NCBI GenBank assembly: GCA_963773845.1
Contig: CAVZCU010000015.1
Coordinates: 124,001 to 188,000, forward strand
Length of the DNA: 64,000 bases
Direction: 5' to 3'
DNA from: SIAJ01 sp963773845
GTDB lineage: Bacteria; Planctomycetota; Planctomycetia; Gemmatales; Gemmataceae
A program made the position numbers and the translations under genes. Shown one piece after another: positions 1 to 9,692 of the stretch (position 1 is the stretch's first letter; the number at the start of each line of letters is the position of its first letter). The notes below the pieces were generated by a model. The model saw only the letters and a program-made list of their open reading frames with translations, did not search any database and was not told the DNA's origin.

Positions 1-170
1 GGGCCGGGCAACACTCCGAGAATCAGCGGAATGGTCGCGAAAACGCCGGCCCCGACGATTTGCGTGATGTTGATCGCGGTCGCTTGCCAGAGCCCCAGGC
101 CGCGTGCAAGCGAATGCGAATCGGATTGGGCGTCAGCCATCATCAATGCCCGCACCTCTGGATTCGACAT
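1..170 (-). CDS. APC-family amino-acid permease, N-terminus (runs off left edge)
   Basis: An open minus-strand frame starts with ATG at 170 and is still open at base 1 (56 codons visible). After a short polar leader it reads LGLWQATAINITQIVGAG and then VFATIPLILG. This is the first transmembrane helix and unwound GAGVF segment typical of the amino acid-polyamine-organocation superfamily, in which substrate amino acids are bound. It lies 5 nt after the amidohydrolase stop on the same strand, so the two are probably one operon. In-frame ATGs at 143 and 140 are alternative starts. Substrate cannot be told from this fragment. The family call rests on recognition of the first helix only. Confidence 0.7.
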   Translation of the reverse strand, partial: MSNPEVRALMMADAQSDSHSLARGLGLWQATAINITQIVGAGVFATIPLILGVLPG

Positions 171-175
171 TGCGT

Positions 176-1952
176 TCAGTCAAACACCAGCGTCCCAAAT
201 TTCTTAAACTCGTGGAAGCTCGTTCCGACTCGGGCCCAATCCCAGCTGGTCGTTTTCTTGTCGTCGTAATCCATGCGATAGAAGTTTGCCCGCCATTTGC
301 TACCCGATTTCGGTGGCACATTTCGAAGCGGCACGAGCAATTCGTAAGGAATGAAGACCTCGGCTCGCCAGCCCTGGACCGCCGCCCCGGATTTCAATTC
401 GCCGCCAATCGCCGACGTCGCCTTGCGAGTCTTCGCCGCTCCGCCCTCGTACCACGGCAGCCAGCCGCGGAATTTGTCGCCGAGGTTTGGTACGAGGATC
501 GGCAGCTCCTTATTCAGAGGGGAAATCTCGTACTCAAAATAAATCGGATCACGCTCGTCCGGCCAGACGAAGACTTCGAACACGTCCTCCGTCCACAGAT
601 GTTGATTGTCCTGGGTGAATGTCGCGGTGATCTTCTTGTCCGTAGCCTCCATCAGCACATAGAGACCGGTTTTGGAGTACAGCACTTTCACCTTCGTCTC
701 GTACGGCAATCCCTTTTCAATCCGCTTGTGCAGTGGCTCCCACTGGGCATTCTTCCAGGCAACATTCGAACCGTCGCCAGTCACTTTGAAATCCTCAGTT
801 GGCTTCACGTGCAATACCGGCGACACGAGCGACTTCTTTTCCTCATCGGTCTTCAAACCAAATAGGATGCGCTCGGCATTAGTCCGATAGATCTTCTCCA
901 GCACCTCCTTCGGTAGAAAGACTCCGTAAATATTCCAGAACCCCTGCCGGTGATGGCTGGCCGAGCAATCGAAATACTCATCGTCGGTTTCGAGAAAGCG
1001 ATAGTAGACGCGATACGCGTCGCGCCGCGGCGTGGTATCCGTCCCGAACATGATCCGGTCTTGATACTTCAAGAAGAATTTGCGCGGTATACGGTTGCCG
1101 ACCCAATTCCGAAATGCGAGCATCGATATCGATGTACATGTTCGGATACTTATCGAGTTTGTCAGCCACGCTGGCGAGATCCTCGGCGTTGTTGCCAAAA
1201 TGCGTGTTGATAAACGTGGTCTTCGGATGCTTGGCAATCACGCGGTGCAATTGATCGAGCAGATCCTGACGTTTCGGGAACTGAACTCCGAAGAAGAGCC
1301 AGCCGGGGTTCGAATTGAGTTCGTGCCAGCGCTCGTTGACGCGGTCCAGCGGTGTAAAGAACGCGGCCGGGTCGGCGACATGAATGACGACTGGCCGCTT
1401 GTACTTGGCGCACATTTCCCAAACCGGATCGAGCTTGGGATCATCGACCGCCATGAGCTTGCCATTCTTGTAGCGGTAGTGCAGCCCAAGCAACTTGTGA
1501 AACTTGAGTCCCTTGGCGCCGGCCTTGAAACTCTCTTCCAGCCGTTTTGCTTCACGTTCGCCCCAGTCGGAGTCGTCAATTCCCTCGAAATTGATGAGAG
1601 CGAACGTGAGGAATCGTCCCGGATGCGCTTCATCCAACGCGGCCAAAGTCTCCTGGAGCCGATTTCCCCAACCGCCGTCCAGATTGACGACCGTCTTGAC
1701 GCCGGCTTCGTTCATCTCGGTCAAATACCGCTGAACGACCTGGGGCTTAAGTCGATCCTTGCCGCCACCGAGGTGGTTATGCATGTCAATGACCGGGTAC
1801 AACGGCTTTTCGACGATGGTGGTCTTGGTGAACATCATCGATCGCGGTTCCCAATCGCGGAGTTTGAGATCTTTGATGTCCGTCGCCGGCGGATCGGCGG
1901 CAAAAAGGGAGCTTCCAATCGCAGTCAGAAGCAGAAAAAGGCGCGCGTTCAT
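176..1952 (-). CDS. Secreted amidohydrolase-2 family hydrolase with C-terminal CBM9-like domain (frameshifted)
   Basis: The N-terminal part (1952 to about 1085) has a signal peptide (MNARLFLLLTAIGSSLFA) and an amidohydrolase TIM barrel: metal motif DMHNH, later VVIHVAD and INTHFGNN histidines, and GTDTTPRR with the catalytic Asp after the frameshift. The C-terminal part (about 830 to 176) looks like a CBM9-type carbohydrate-binding domain (WTEDVFEVFVWPDE, GWRAEVFIPYELL). The two parts are in different frames. Reading PYTA in one frame and RKFFLKYQDR in the next needs 2 nt restored in the CGCG run near 1084. I treat it as one gene. The likely role is hydrolysis of a periplasmic or extracellular substrate. 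The substrate is unknown. ATG 1952 fits the signal peptide better than the upstream ATG at 1967. Confidence 0.75.
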
Positions 1953-2173
1953 CGGATGCGACTCCAAGTCAACGGGGCTCGTGTCCGCGAGACTAGTAGT
2001 CGAACTGACGGGTGTCCAGACAAAAGTTGGCCGGCTGTGCTTGGCGCTTGGTCCGTCAGGTAGCGCGAGTCGTTCCAGACAATTCGATGACTCAATGCCA
2101 GCCCATTGTCACGTCGGCTACGACCCGATTCGCAGGACGCGATTGCCAAGAGGGTGGCGCAGAGCCGAATTGG

Positions 2174-3331
2174 TCATTTCTTTGTGGCTCGCTTTTTCTT
2201 CTCGACAACCTCCTCCTTCCACTTCTTGATTGCCTTTTCACGCCCGTCGACGGTTGTGAAACCATGTAGTTGCAGCGAAATGATCTCCTCGCCATCGCCC
2301 GTGCTGAACCCAATGCCGCCATTGGCTGTCAGTCCGTAATCCGAAAGCTTCTTGCCGTGAAGCGTCAACGAAGCCGCCAATGCCGAATCACCGAGACGGT
2401 ATTGTTCCGGACTGCCGCCAAAAAGTGGAGAGGTGTCGGCGACCAATTCGGCAAGCGTTTCGGACGCTATCTTGCCGCCAACCTTGCCGAGCGCCTGAAC
2501 AGCTAGCAGACGCATACTGAGAACATCGGCCTTTTTGTTGCGGGCAGTTTTGGCCAAATATGCGGCCGCCTCGGGAAACGGTTTCTTCTGAACGAGGCAC
2601 GCGAATCGTTGAAACGCGTACGAGTCATGCTCCGGTCGGACTCCAGCCCACTTGAGCAATAATCGTCGCGTAATCGGACCTGTGTCAGCAGCCGTTATTG
2701 CGTCCATTGTCGAGGGGTTGTTCAGCAGATGAGCCGGAAAAGTGCTATTCGACCAGTCGTATCGCACGGGCGCCAATGTATCGACAAACAGGATCGCGGC
2801 GATATCCCCGAGATCCGCTTTAATCTGCCCCTTCGCCGTTCGGACCTGAGCCAATACGATCTTGCATCGATCCAAGCATGCCTTGGCGGCATTTTTCCGA
2901 TCCGTGGCGACAGTTTGGAGGAACTCACCGTCAGCGCGAATCATCTCCGCGAAGAGCTTGCGCGAGCCGGCATCAGGCTTGCCGATCAGCTTCTCCCAGT
3001 CGGCCAGGAGGGGAAGCTCGTGCTTCTGCTTTCCGCTCGTATCCGCGAGATAAGCCGCGCTGCGGTGTTTCCATTCGGCCGCTTTGGCTTGAGGCAATAG
3101 TGCGACACAGCGGTTGCGCACTTCCTGGTCGGTTGCCTTGGTCCCTTGCTCGAGAGCCGGCACGGCATCGGGGCCCAACTCCATTAACTGTCGCGCGGCC
3201 GCCTCGCGGACAGCATACCGAGTATTTCCGAGTTGCTTGACCAGTTCGGCCGCGCTCTTTGCCGCGGCGGATTTCTCGTCGGCGGGTGCGCGGAAGCTGG
3301 CGAAGAGGAGCAGGATCAGTATTGAGCGCAT
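2174..3331 (-). CDS. Exported HEAT-repeat-like protein of unknown function
   Basis: 385 residues. A short signal peptide (MRSILILLLFASFRAPA) is followed by a HEAT-like helical pair (AAELVKQLGNTRYAVREAAA, then LMELGPDAVPALEQG). Such repeats are common in planctomycete exported proteins, where they act as protein-binding scaffolds. A second HEAT-like stretch lies near residues 280-300 (LLAVQALGKVGG). The C-terminus is lysine-rich (KKWKEEVVEKKKRATKK). No catalytic motif is visible. It lies upstream of the amidohydrolase on the same strand with a gap of about 220 bp, so co-transcription is possible but not shown. Confidence 0.7.
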   Translation of the reverse strand: MRSILILLLFASFRAPADEKSAAAKSAAELVKQLGNTRYAVREAAARQLMELGPDAVPALEQGTKATDQEVRNRCVALLPQAKAAEWKHRSAAYLADTSGKQKHELPLLADWEKLIGKPDAGSRKLFAEMIRADGEFLQTVATDRKNAAKACLDRCKIVLAQVRTAKGQIKADLGDIAAILFVDTLAPVRYDWSNSTFPAHLLNNPSTMDAITAADTGPITRRLLLKWAGVRPEHDSYAFQRFACLVQKKPFPEAAAYLAKTARNKKADVLSMRLLAVQALGKVGGKIASETLAELVADTSPLFGGSPEQYRLGDSALAASLTLHGKKLSDYGLTANGGIGFSTGDGEEIISLQLHGFTTVDGREKAIKKWKEEVVEKKKRATKK

Positions 3332-3419
3332 TGGCCGACCCCCGGGCGAATAGGTGCTGGTAGTTTTAGCACGAAGTGCCCGTCGGAAATGCGCGGATTG
3401 TAAAAACGTGTTGTCGGGC

Positions 3420-4304
3420 CTATTTCTTTTTCTCGCCGATCGGTTCGAGTGTCACGATCACGGGCGTTCGCAATGGCGGGATCCGCGGTGTATTTGCATC
3501 AAAAATGAGTTCCGCGGCTTCCTTGGAACTCTTGACCGGCAGGTCGAGCATCGCATCTGGAAAATTGGAAAGACAAATAAACTCGCCTTGATTGGCCGTG
3601 TAATACGGGATCGCTTCGGGTCGATCGGGATCCTTGAGGAGCTTGCTGCCCGCGAACACCCAATCGTAGTGCAGGTCCTTTCCAGTTTTTTTGTCTTTTA
3701 CCCATTCCCCTGCCGAGCAGGTTTTCACCTTTCCTTTTTGGCGATAGGTCAACGAAACCTTGATTTTCGTCCCAGTCGGCGCCTCGAACTTAGGCGCATA
3801 TTTCACCGGATGCCCCGGCTTGGCGTTGGCGAGCACGAGGGCGGTGTGGATCTCTCGGCCGTCCGCATCGACGTGCAATATGGATTCGTGTTCCTTCGTG
3901 TTCCACTTGCAAAGGAACACTTCCAGCGGCCCTTCACGCAAGCACACTTCCGCGAGTAAATGAACCCTTCGCGTGCCGTCCTTCGCGACTTCAAAAAAAA
4001 TCGTCTTCTTGTCCTTGTTGAGGACTTTGAAGCTGTCCGGGATCGGCGGCGCTTTTTCCGGAGGCTCCTCTTTCGGTTCCTCAGTTTCCGGCGAGCGCAC
4101 TCGGGAGTACGGATCGCCCGTCGTGTTGGCTGAGTCAATTCGTTGCTGCGAATTCGAACTCGACAGCGCGGAAACGGTCGGCGTGGTTGAGGGCTTGACG
4201 TGCGATAACGATTGCGACGCAACTCGCTTTTTTGGCGTGGTCGCGTCCCGAAGTTCGCAACCAGCCAGAGCGAGTATTGGAAGGACTAGGAGAAGTCGGT
4301 TCAT
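3420..4304 (-). CDS. Predicted lipoprotein, unknown function
   Basis: 294 residues. It starts MNRLLLVLPILALAGC, a lipoprotein signal with lipobox LAGC, so the mature protein should be anchored in a membrane through Cys16. A low-complexity Ser/Thr/Pro/Glu linker follows (residues 20-90), then a folded region containing VHLLAEVCLREGPLEVFLC and a C-terminal beta-rich part. I do not recognise a family. Neighbours on the same strand are the HEAT-like protein (downstream) and a solute-binding lipoprotein (upstream), each separated by 90-190 bp. The function is unknown. Confidence 0.7.
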   Translation of the reverse strand: MNRLLLVLPILALAGCELRDATTPKKRVASQSLSHVKPSTTPTVSALSSSNSQQRIDSANTTGDPYSRVRSPETEEPKEEPPEKAPPIPDSFKVLNKDKKTIFFEVAKDGTRRVHLLAEVCLREGPLEVFLCKWNTKEHESILHVDADGREIHTALVLANAKPGHPVKYAPKFEAPTGTKIKVSLTYRQKGKVKTCSAGEWVKDKKTGKDLHYDWVFAGSKLLKDPDRPEAIPYYTANQGEFICLSNFPDAMLDLPVKSSKEAAELIFDANTPRIPPLRTPVIVTLEPIGEKKK

Positions 4305-4491
4305 TTAAGCACTTTTCGAGGAGGCGCCCATGCGATCGATGGATAGCAAGAGCAATCTCAATGCCGCCGTATTCTGGATGGTATCCGCTGGCGGTGATCT
4401 CCGAGATTAACGTGATCTCGTGGGTTGTAAGAATGAAAAGATCGAGTTTCCCAAGGTCAGTCGGTTGTCATGGCAGGGCAAGAATTGCCCG

Positions 4492-5946
4492 TCACAGGCC
4501 CAGGCTCCTTCGTGCCACCGCCTTCCATTCATTCGCGGGCAATTTGCGGATGATTTCGAGCCATCGTTGGTTGGCTTTGTTCATGTCGACCGGACGCTTG
4601 GCTTCGAAGGATTTTCGGAGTTCGTCATCGAGCGCGGCCGCAAGCTCGCCCTGATTCGGTGTGCGAAGCCGAATCCGATAGTTTCGCACTCCAATCGCTA
4701 TGTTGTCATGAAGAGCGGCAATTAAGTGGTCCGTTTCCGCGGCCGTCAGTTCGTAGCCGAACCAACGAGGCCGTGCGCGACCTTCGAGCTGAGAAGTACG
4801 ATAGGGGCCTACTCCGAGGTGGGCATTAGCAATGAGATCGAGCGACGTCCGGTCCGGCATACCCACTTGAATGAGGAAGTCCCAGGCGGCGTCGGCGACC
4901 TTGGATTTTGCGGAAACGACGCCAATGCGCCCTCCCCAGCCGAGGTATGGAATCCGATTCACAGTCTGCTGCTTGTTAGGACGCAGTTTTCCGTCCTGCC
5001 CAAACACCGATCCAGCCCCTGGCAACGGTGCGACGCCCAGTTGGCTGGATAATTCAGGCGCAATGTGTGCCAACTCCGCCAGAGAAACGATTCCCACTTT
5101 GGCCTGGCCGGACTTGAACGCTTCAATTGCATCTCGATCTTGGCACCTTAACGGCATCATCTTCCCGAAAAGCTGGGCCACGTGCTGAAACGCGGGCGCG
5201 TCGAGTCGTGGTTTGCCCGAATTCGCATCAAATTGAAAACTGAAGAACATTCCGGATCCGCCGATTAAGTCCTCCGGCGCAAGTCGGGAGACGGCTTGGC
5301 GGTCAAAACAGGCGGCGGCACTGAAGAATTCCGCCAACAAGCGTTCCGAACTCTTTGGAAGCGGTGGAAGGTACTGAGCCCCAAATGGTTTGGTGTAATC
5401 GAGAAAGTCGGACCAATCAGATGGCGGTGTAGCCGGATGGTCGCCTTTACCGTCAAAAAAGTCTCTTCGATACAGGACCACCATTCCCTCACCGAGCACG
5501 GGCAAGGCGTAGGTCCGATCATTCCAATTTGTCAGGCGAACGGAATATGCCGGCAACAAGTCCTCCCAACGATAGGAATTCGCTGGCTGCTTCAAGTCAT
5601 TGGGCGCCAACGCAATCTGCCCCGAATCAGCCCATCGTCCCAATTCCGCAGTGCGAATCAGCCCAACATCAGCACTGCCATCCCACGAATCGTCAAGAAC
5701 GCGTATCTTCGCACCTGATCGGCTAGCCCATTCATGTGCCAGCTGCTGCAAGAGAGCACGATCTTCAGGATCGGACGCCGCCAATCGCAATTCAACACCT
5801 TCGTACGGCCTGGGAGGCGCCGGGTCGATAGTGCTTGGGCGCTCGATACAGCCGGCCCCAATTCCGAGGGCCGGAATCAACAAGGCGAGGAGGAGACTCC
5901 GGCGGTGGCGAAAAATTGTCGTTGTCGAGCAGTAAATCTGTTGCAT
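4492..5946 (-). CDS. Extracellular solute-binding lipoprotein (family 1-like)
   Basis: 484 residues from ATG 5946. The start is followed by a basic stretch, a hydrophobic core (LLLALLIPALGIGAGC) and a lipobox Cys. The frame is open further upstream to 6051, but only the 5946 region places a signal peptide at the N-terminus. The mature part matches ABC sugar-binding proteins of family 1: VELRLAASDPEDRALLQQLA at the start, ALPVLGEGMVVLYRRDFF, then AWDFLIQVGMPDRTS near the end. No permease or ATPase genes adjoin it, so it is either an orphan binding protein or works with a transporter encoded elsewhere. Ligand unknown. Confidence 0.7.
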   Translation of the reverse strand: MQQIYCSTTTIFRHRRSLLLALLIPALGIGAGCIERPSTIDPAPPRPYEGVELRLAASDPEDRALLQQLAHEWASRSGAKIRVLDDSWDGSADVGLIRTAELGRWADSGQIALAPNDLKQPANSYRWEDLLPAYSVRLTNWNDRTYALPVLGEGMVVLYRRDFFDGKGDHPATPPSDWSDFLDYTKPFGAQYLPPLPKSSERLLAEFFSAAACFDRQAVSRLAPEDLIGGSGMFFSFQFDANSGKPRLDAPAFQHVAQLFGKMMPLRCQDRDAIEAFKSGQAKVGIVSLAELAHIAPELSSQLGVAPLPGAGSVFGQDGKLRPNKQQTVNRIPYLGWGGRIGVVSAKSKVADAAWDFLIQVGMPDRTSLDLIANAHLGVGPYRTSQLEGRARPRWFGYELTAAETDHLIAALHDNIAIGVRNYRIRLRTPNQGELAAALDDELRKSFEAKRPVDMNKANQRWLEIIRKLPANEWKAVARRSLGL

Positions 5947-6184
5947 AAATGAGACCATCACGACTAGAATCCCTAACAGATTGGATGCGTTACCGACCAT
6001 TGTAAGGGGCCGGACGGGCGACATATTCCCTGGCCCAGGACTCGTTGCCATCGCCGTCCCGCGGCCGGGTTTCTGCGGTAAGGTTAGCCCCAGACCTGGT
6101 GTTCCCCTCCCGCGGTTCGCGAGCTAAGCAGTTCTTAGGCGATCGGCAATCGTCGGTGATCCAATCGATGAGGTCGTAACTTCC

Positions 6185-6922
6185 ATGAAACTTACTCTGG
6201 TAGTGGCGCAGGGTGTCCATGCAGGTAAGACGATTCCGATCACTGTTCCGGAATTTGTCATCGGACGCGACCCTCAGTGTCAGCTCCGACCTGCCTCGCC
6301 GGCTGTCAGCAAGCAACATTGTGCAATTTCGGTTCGAGACGGAACGATCTATGTTCGAGACTGCGGTAGCACCAATGGAACATTCATCAACGGGGAACAG
6401 GTAGCCGCCGATCGAGAAGTCAAGAGCGGCGACCGGCTGCGAGTTGGCCCGCTTGAGTTCGATGTAAAGATCGAAACCGGAATGCCTGCAGCCAAGCCCG
6501 CTCCGGCGCAGGCCCATCCGGCCGCGAAGCCCGTCGTCAAACACACGCCCGTCAAAGTGGGAGCGTCGAGGGGTGCTGCTGCTACCGACACGGTCCCCGA
6601 AGGCGGGACGGTGATCATGACCCCCGGAATGAGTCCGGACGACCGGTCGGCCTCGACGACCATTGTCGATGCGCCGGGCAGTAATCTGGAAGACGATCCC
6701 GATCATGCTGCTGCCATGTTGCTGGGTCTCGATGACGGTCCTTCCGGTACGACGCCGACGGTCGAGCAGTTCAGCGCGGATCCCACGACGGTGATGGAAA
6801 TGCCTGCACTTGGCGCCAAGCCGGGCGAAGCCAAGAAGGAAGAACCGAAGAAGCCCGCGATGGATAGCGCCAATGCCGCGGCCGAAGCGCTTTCTAAGTA
6901 TATGCGACGGCCGCGAACCTGA
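6185..6922 (+). CDS. FHA-domain protein
   Basis: 245 residues. Residues 1-98 form a forkhead-associated domain: VIGRDPQCQLR, then SPAVSKQHCAI, and GSTNGTFING, carrying the Arg, Ser, His and Asn residues that bind phosphothreonine. The rest is a Pro/Ala-rich linker with a lysine- and glutamate-rich end. FHA domains read out Ser/Thr kinase activity, and this window encodes two such kinases, although neither adjoins this gene. It is the first gene of a plus-strand run followed by mutY, a thioredoxin-like gene and queA. No membrane segment is visible, so it is probably cytoplasmic. Confidence 0.85.
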   Translation: MKLTLVVAQGVHAGKTIPITVPEFVIGRDPQCQLRPASPAVSKQHCAISVRDGTIYVRDCGSTNGTFINGEQVAADREVKSGDRLRVGPLEFDVKIETGMPAAKPAPAQAHPAAKPVVKHTPVKVGASRGAAATDTVPEGGTVIMTPGMSPDDRSASTTIVDAPGSNLEDDPDHAAAMLLGLDDGPSGTTPTVEQFSADPTTVMEMPALGAKPGEAKKEEPKKPAMDSANAAAEALSKYMRRPRT

Positions 6923-7016
6923 TCCATTGCCCTTCCGTTCCCGAGTCGCGAAACGCGAGACACGAGCGACTTCCGACTCGTGTCTCGTCGTATTATCCCC
7001 CGCTGCGAAACAAAGA

Positions 7017-8068
7017 TTGCTCGCCTGGTTTGATCGCCACGCCCGTCCATTGCCCTGGCGGATCGATCGGCATCCCTATCGAATTTGGGTTAGCGAAGTG
7101 ATGCTCCAGCAGACGACGGTTGCCGCCGTCGTGCCGCGGTTTGAGCGATTTCTCGCGCATTTCCATCAATTCATGCATTGGCATCGGCCGATCAACAGCG
7201 CGTCTTGAAGGAATGGGAAGGACTTGGCTATTACAGCCGCGCTCGAAACCTGCACGCGGCGGCAATTCAATTAGTCGACGACCACGGAGGTCATTTGCCC
7301 AACAATCCGGATGCATTCCGTCAATTGCCCGGTGTCGGCAGATACATCTTGGGCGCGGTCTTGTCTCAGGCATTTGACCGACAATTGCCAATTGTGGAAG
7401 CGAATTCGACCCGCGTCCTTTGCCGGTTGTTCGGCCAGATGGGCGAGCCCTCTTCAACTCCGGTCCGAAACTGGCTCTGGGATGCGGCGCAGGCGATTTT
7501 GCCCATTCGCCGAGTCGGGGATTTCAACCAGGCGATCATGGAGCTAGGCGCTCTCGTTTGCACGCCGAAATCGCCCGACTGCTCGCGATGTCCATTGCGG
7601 TCGGTCTGCTTTGCTCGAAATGCACAACTGCAAGAAACTATTCCAGTCAAGGGCAAGCGCTCAGCGACAGTCGAAGTCCGCGAATCGTGCGTCGTGTTTC
7701 GTCATGGCACGCGGGTGCTCCTAGCGCAACGCCCGGCTCGTGGCCGTTGGGCCAATATGTGGGAGTTCCCAAGGGTGGTTCTTAATCGCAGGGAATCAGC
7801 CATCGCCGGCGCTCGCCGATTGATGGCGTCGCTGGGGCTCGCCGTCCGCTCCGTGATTGAATTGATGACCATTCGGTACAGCGTAGCCCAATCGCGCATG
7901 ACCATGCGCTGTCTGGAAGCCCAAGTTCCAGTTGCGATATTTCGTTCCGACTACTATCAAGAAGGGCGGTGGGTCAAACCTTTGGAACTGATGCGCTATC
8001 CCGTCAGTTCGCCGCAACGCAGGCTCGCCGAGGCGGTTCAGCAATCAATGAACCGCAGGCAGATTTGA
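7017..8068 (+). CDS. mutY: A/G-specific adenine DNA glycosylase MutY (frameshifted)
   Basis: Base-excision repair glycosylase that removes adenine mispaired with 8-oxoguanine. The N-terminal part reads PLPWRIDRHPYRIW then SEVMLQQTTVAAVVP, with the catalytic Glu of the family. The second part carries WEGLGYYSRARNL, the helix-hairpin-helix LPGVGRYILGAVL and a 4Fe-4S ligand set C-X6-C-X2-C-X5-C (CTPKSPDCSRCPLRSVC), then a NUDIX-like C-terminal domain. The halves are in different frames; adding one C in the TTCC run near 7163 joins FLAHF to PSIHALASADQQ. The start is uncertain; TTG 7017 gives a family-like N-terminus and no closer in-frame ATG exists. The usual catalytic Asp (ILDGN in E. coli) reads Glu here (IVEAN). 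It overlaps the next start by 1 nt. Confidence 0.85.
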
Positions 8069-8640
8069 TGGACGTATTTAATAGCCGGAACCGTTCCATG
8101 AGTTTTCGCCGTTCGCTGTTCCACGCGGTCCGTACAACACTCGTTCTCTCGATAGCCGCGTTTCTGGCACTCGCCGGATGTCAACCCGCTCTCCCTCCCG
8201 AGGGGATGCGCGTTGGCGACACATGTCCCGAAATCGTCGGGACCGACCCCAACGGCAAGCAAATCCGTCTGAGCGATTATCGGGGCAAGGTTGTGCTGGT
8301 CAGCTTCTGGGGCACCTGGTGCGGTCCATGCCGTGCCATGCTTCCGCACGAACGAAACAAGGTCCAGTCGGATTTCGCTGGTCGTCCGTTCGTTGTATTT
8401 GGCATAGCCAACGATTCTTCAGAAGAGCTGGGAGAGTTTCTCAAAAAGCACTACTTACCGTGGCCGAATATCGCGGACGGAAATCCCGGAACGATCACTC
8501 GCCAATGGAAAGTGGGCCGATTTCCCAGCGCGATGTTGATCGACCCTGCGGGGGTCATCCAGTTCCAGTGGTTCAATGGAATGGAATTCGACGATGTCTG
8601 GCAGGAAGTCGAAAAGGCTGTTCGAACCGCGCAAAGTTAG
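8068..8640 (+). CDS. TlpA/ResA-like thioredoxin-fold lipoprotein
   Basis: 190 residues from the ATG overlapping the mutY stop (TGATG). A basic N-terminus and hydrophobic core end in the lipobox LALAGC, so it should be membrane-anchored outside the cytoplasm. The thioredoxin fold shows KVVLVSFWGTWCGPCRAM with the redox-active pair CGPC, followed by FGIANDSSEELGEFL and the cis-Pro region VGRFPSAMLIDPAG. Proteins of this family reduce disulfides, often in cytochrome c or haem protein maturation. The partner here cannot be named. An internal ATG at 8098 is an alternative start. Confidence 0.85.
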   Translation: MDVFNSRNRSMSFRRSLFHAVRTTLVLSIAAFLALAGCQPALPPEGMRVGDTCPEIVGTDPNGKQIRLSDYRGKVVLVSFWGTWCGPCRAMLPHERNKVQSDFAGRPFVVFGIANDSSEELGEFLKKHYLPWPNIADGNPGTITRQWKVGRFPSAMLIDPAGVIQFQWFNGMEFDDVWQEVEKAVRTAQS

Positions 8641-8650
8641 AGAGCGGTCA

Positions 8651-9681
8651 TTGCTGCCAACCGATTTCCTGAATTATGAATTGCCTTCCCGCCTGATCGC
8701 GCAGGAGCCCGCGGCCGATCGAGATGGCGCCCGACTCATGCTGATTGATCGGTCGAGTCGCCGATTGGCGCACCATTTCTTTCGAGATTTGCCGAGTTTA
8801 TTGTCACCCGGCGACCTGCTGGTGCTCAACGACACGCGGGTACTGCCGGCGCGACTCATTGGCCGTCGGGTCCGAACTGGTGGCAAGTGGGAAGGGCTCT
8901 TTCTTCGCGAAGTGGAGCCCGGCGTGTGGGAAGTGCTCGCGCAGACTCGCGGACATCCGGACGTGGGAGAGGAAATTGCCATTGACCCCGGACCGTTGCG
9001 GCTGAGACTGCGGGGTCGATTGAATCGAACGTGGTTGGCCGAGCCATCGCCAAGCGGCCCAACCAACGAACTACTAGCTGTTTCAGGACGAATCCCACTC
9101 CCACCGTACATCCGCAAAGGCGTCGCTCGGGAAACGGATCGAGAACGATATCAAACCGTCTACGCTCGTAGTGATGGGTCCGTTGCTGCGCCCACGGCCG
9201 GCCTGCACTTTACGCCCGGCCTCTTCGATGCATTGCAAAAACGAGGAATCTCGTGGGTCTATGTGACATTGCACGTTGGCCTGGGAACATTTGAGCCGAT
9301 CAAGGTAGATGATCCGACAATGCATCGGATGCATTCCGAATGGGGAGAAGTACCGATCGCGACGGTCGACGCGATTCGTCGCTGCAAGGCAATGGGCGGC
9401 CGAGTGATTGCCGTGGGAACCACCGCAACGCGAGCGCTGGAATCCGCTGCCCAAGACCACGAGCTGCGCTCGTGCGCGGGGATACCAGCATTTACATTCA
9501 TCCTCCCTATCGATTTCGCGTCCTGGACGGACTGATTACCAATTTTCATCTGCCGCATACCACGTTGCTCTTGCTGGTGGCGGCGTTCGCGGGCCACACC
9601 CTGATGAAAGCGGCCTACGACGAAGCGATTCGAAATGAGTATCGGTTCTACAGCTATGGTGATGCGATGCTGGTGATTTGA
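8651..9681 (+). CDS. queA: S-adenosylmethionine:tRNA ribosyltransferase-isomerase QueA (frameshifted)
   Basis: Penultimate step of queuosine synthesis: transfers and isomerises the ribosyl moiety of SAM onto preQ1 in tRNA. Recognisable segments are FLNYELPSRLIAQEPA at the N-terminus, VLNDTRVLPARLIG, AAPTAGLHFTP and VTLHVGLGTFEPI, then after the frameshift IHPPYRFRVLDGLITNFHLP and ITNFHLPHTTLLLLVAAFAG. The break is at 9477-9481: one more G in GCGGGGAT joins CAG to GDTSIYIHPP. TTG at 8651 is chosen because it sits just before LPTDFLNYEL; no ATG is close. It follows the thioredoxin-like gene by 10 nt and converges on the sigma54 activator gene. Confidence 0.9.
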
Positions 9682-9692
9682 GGCCTGAATCG

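Noticed and set aside
1080..2063. 327-codon plus-strand open frame
   Set aside because: It lies antisense to the amidohydrolase gene, whose motifs are clear; high-GC codon bias keeps the antisense frame open.
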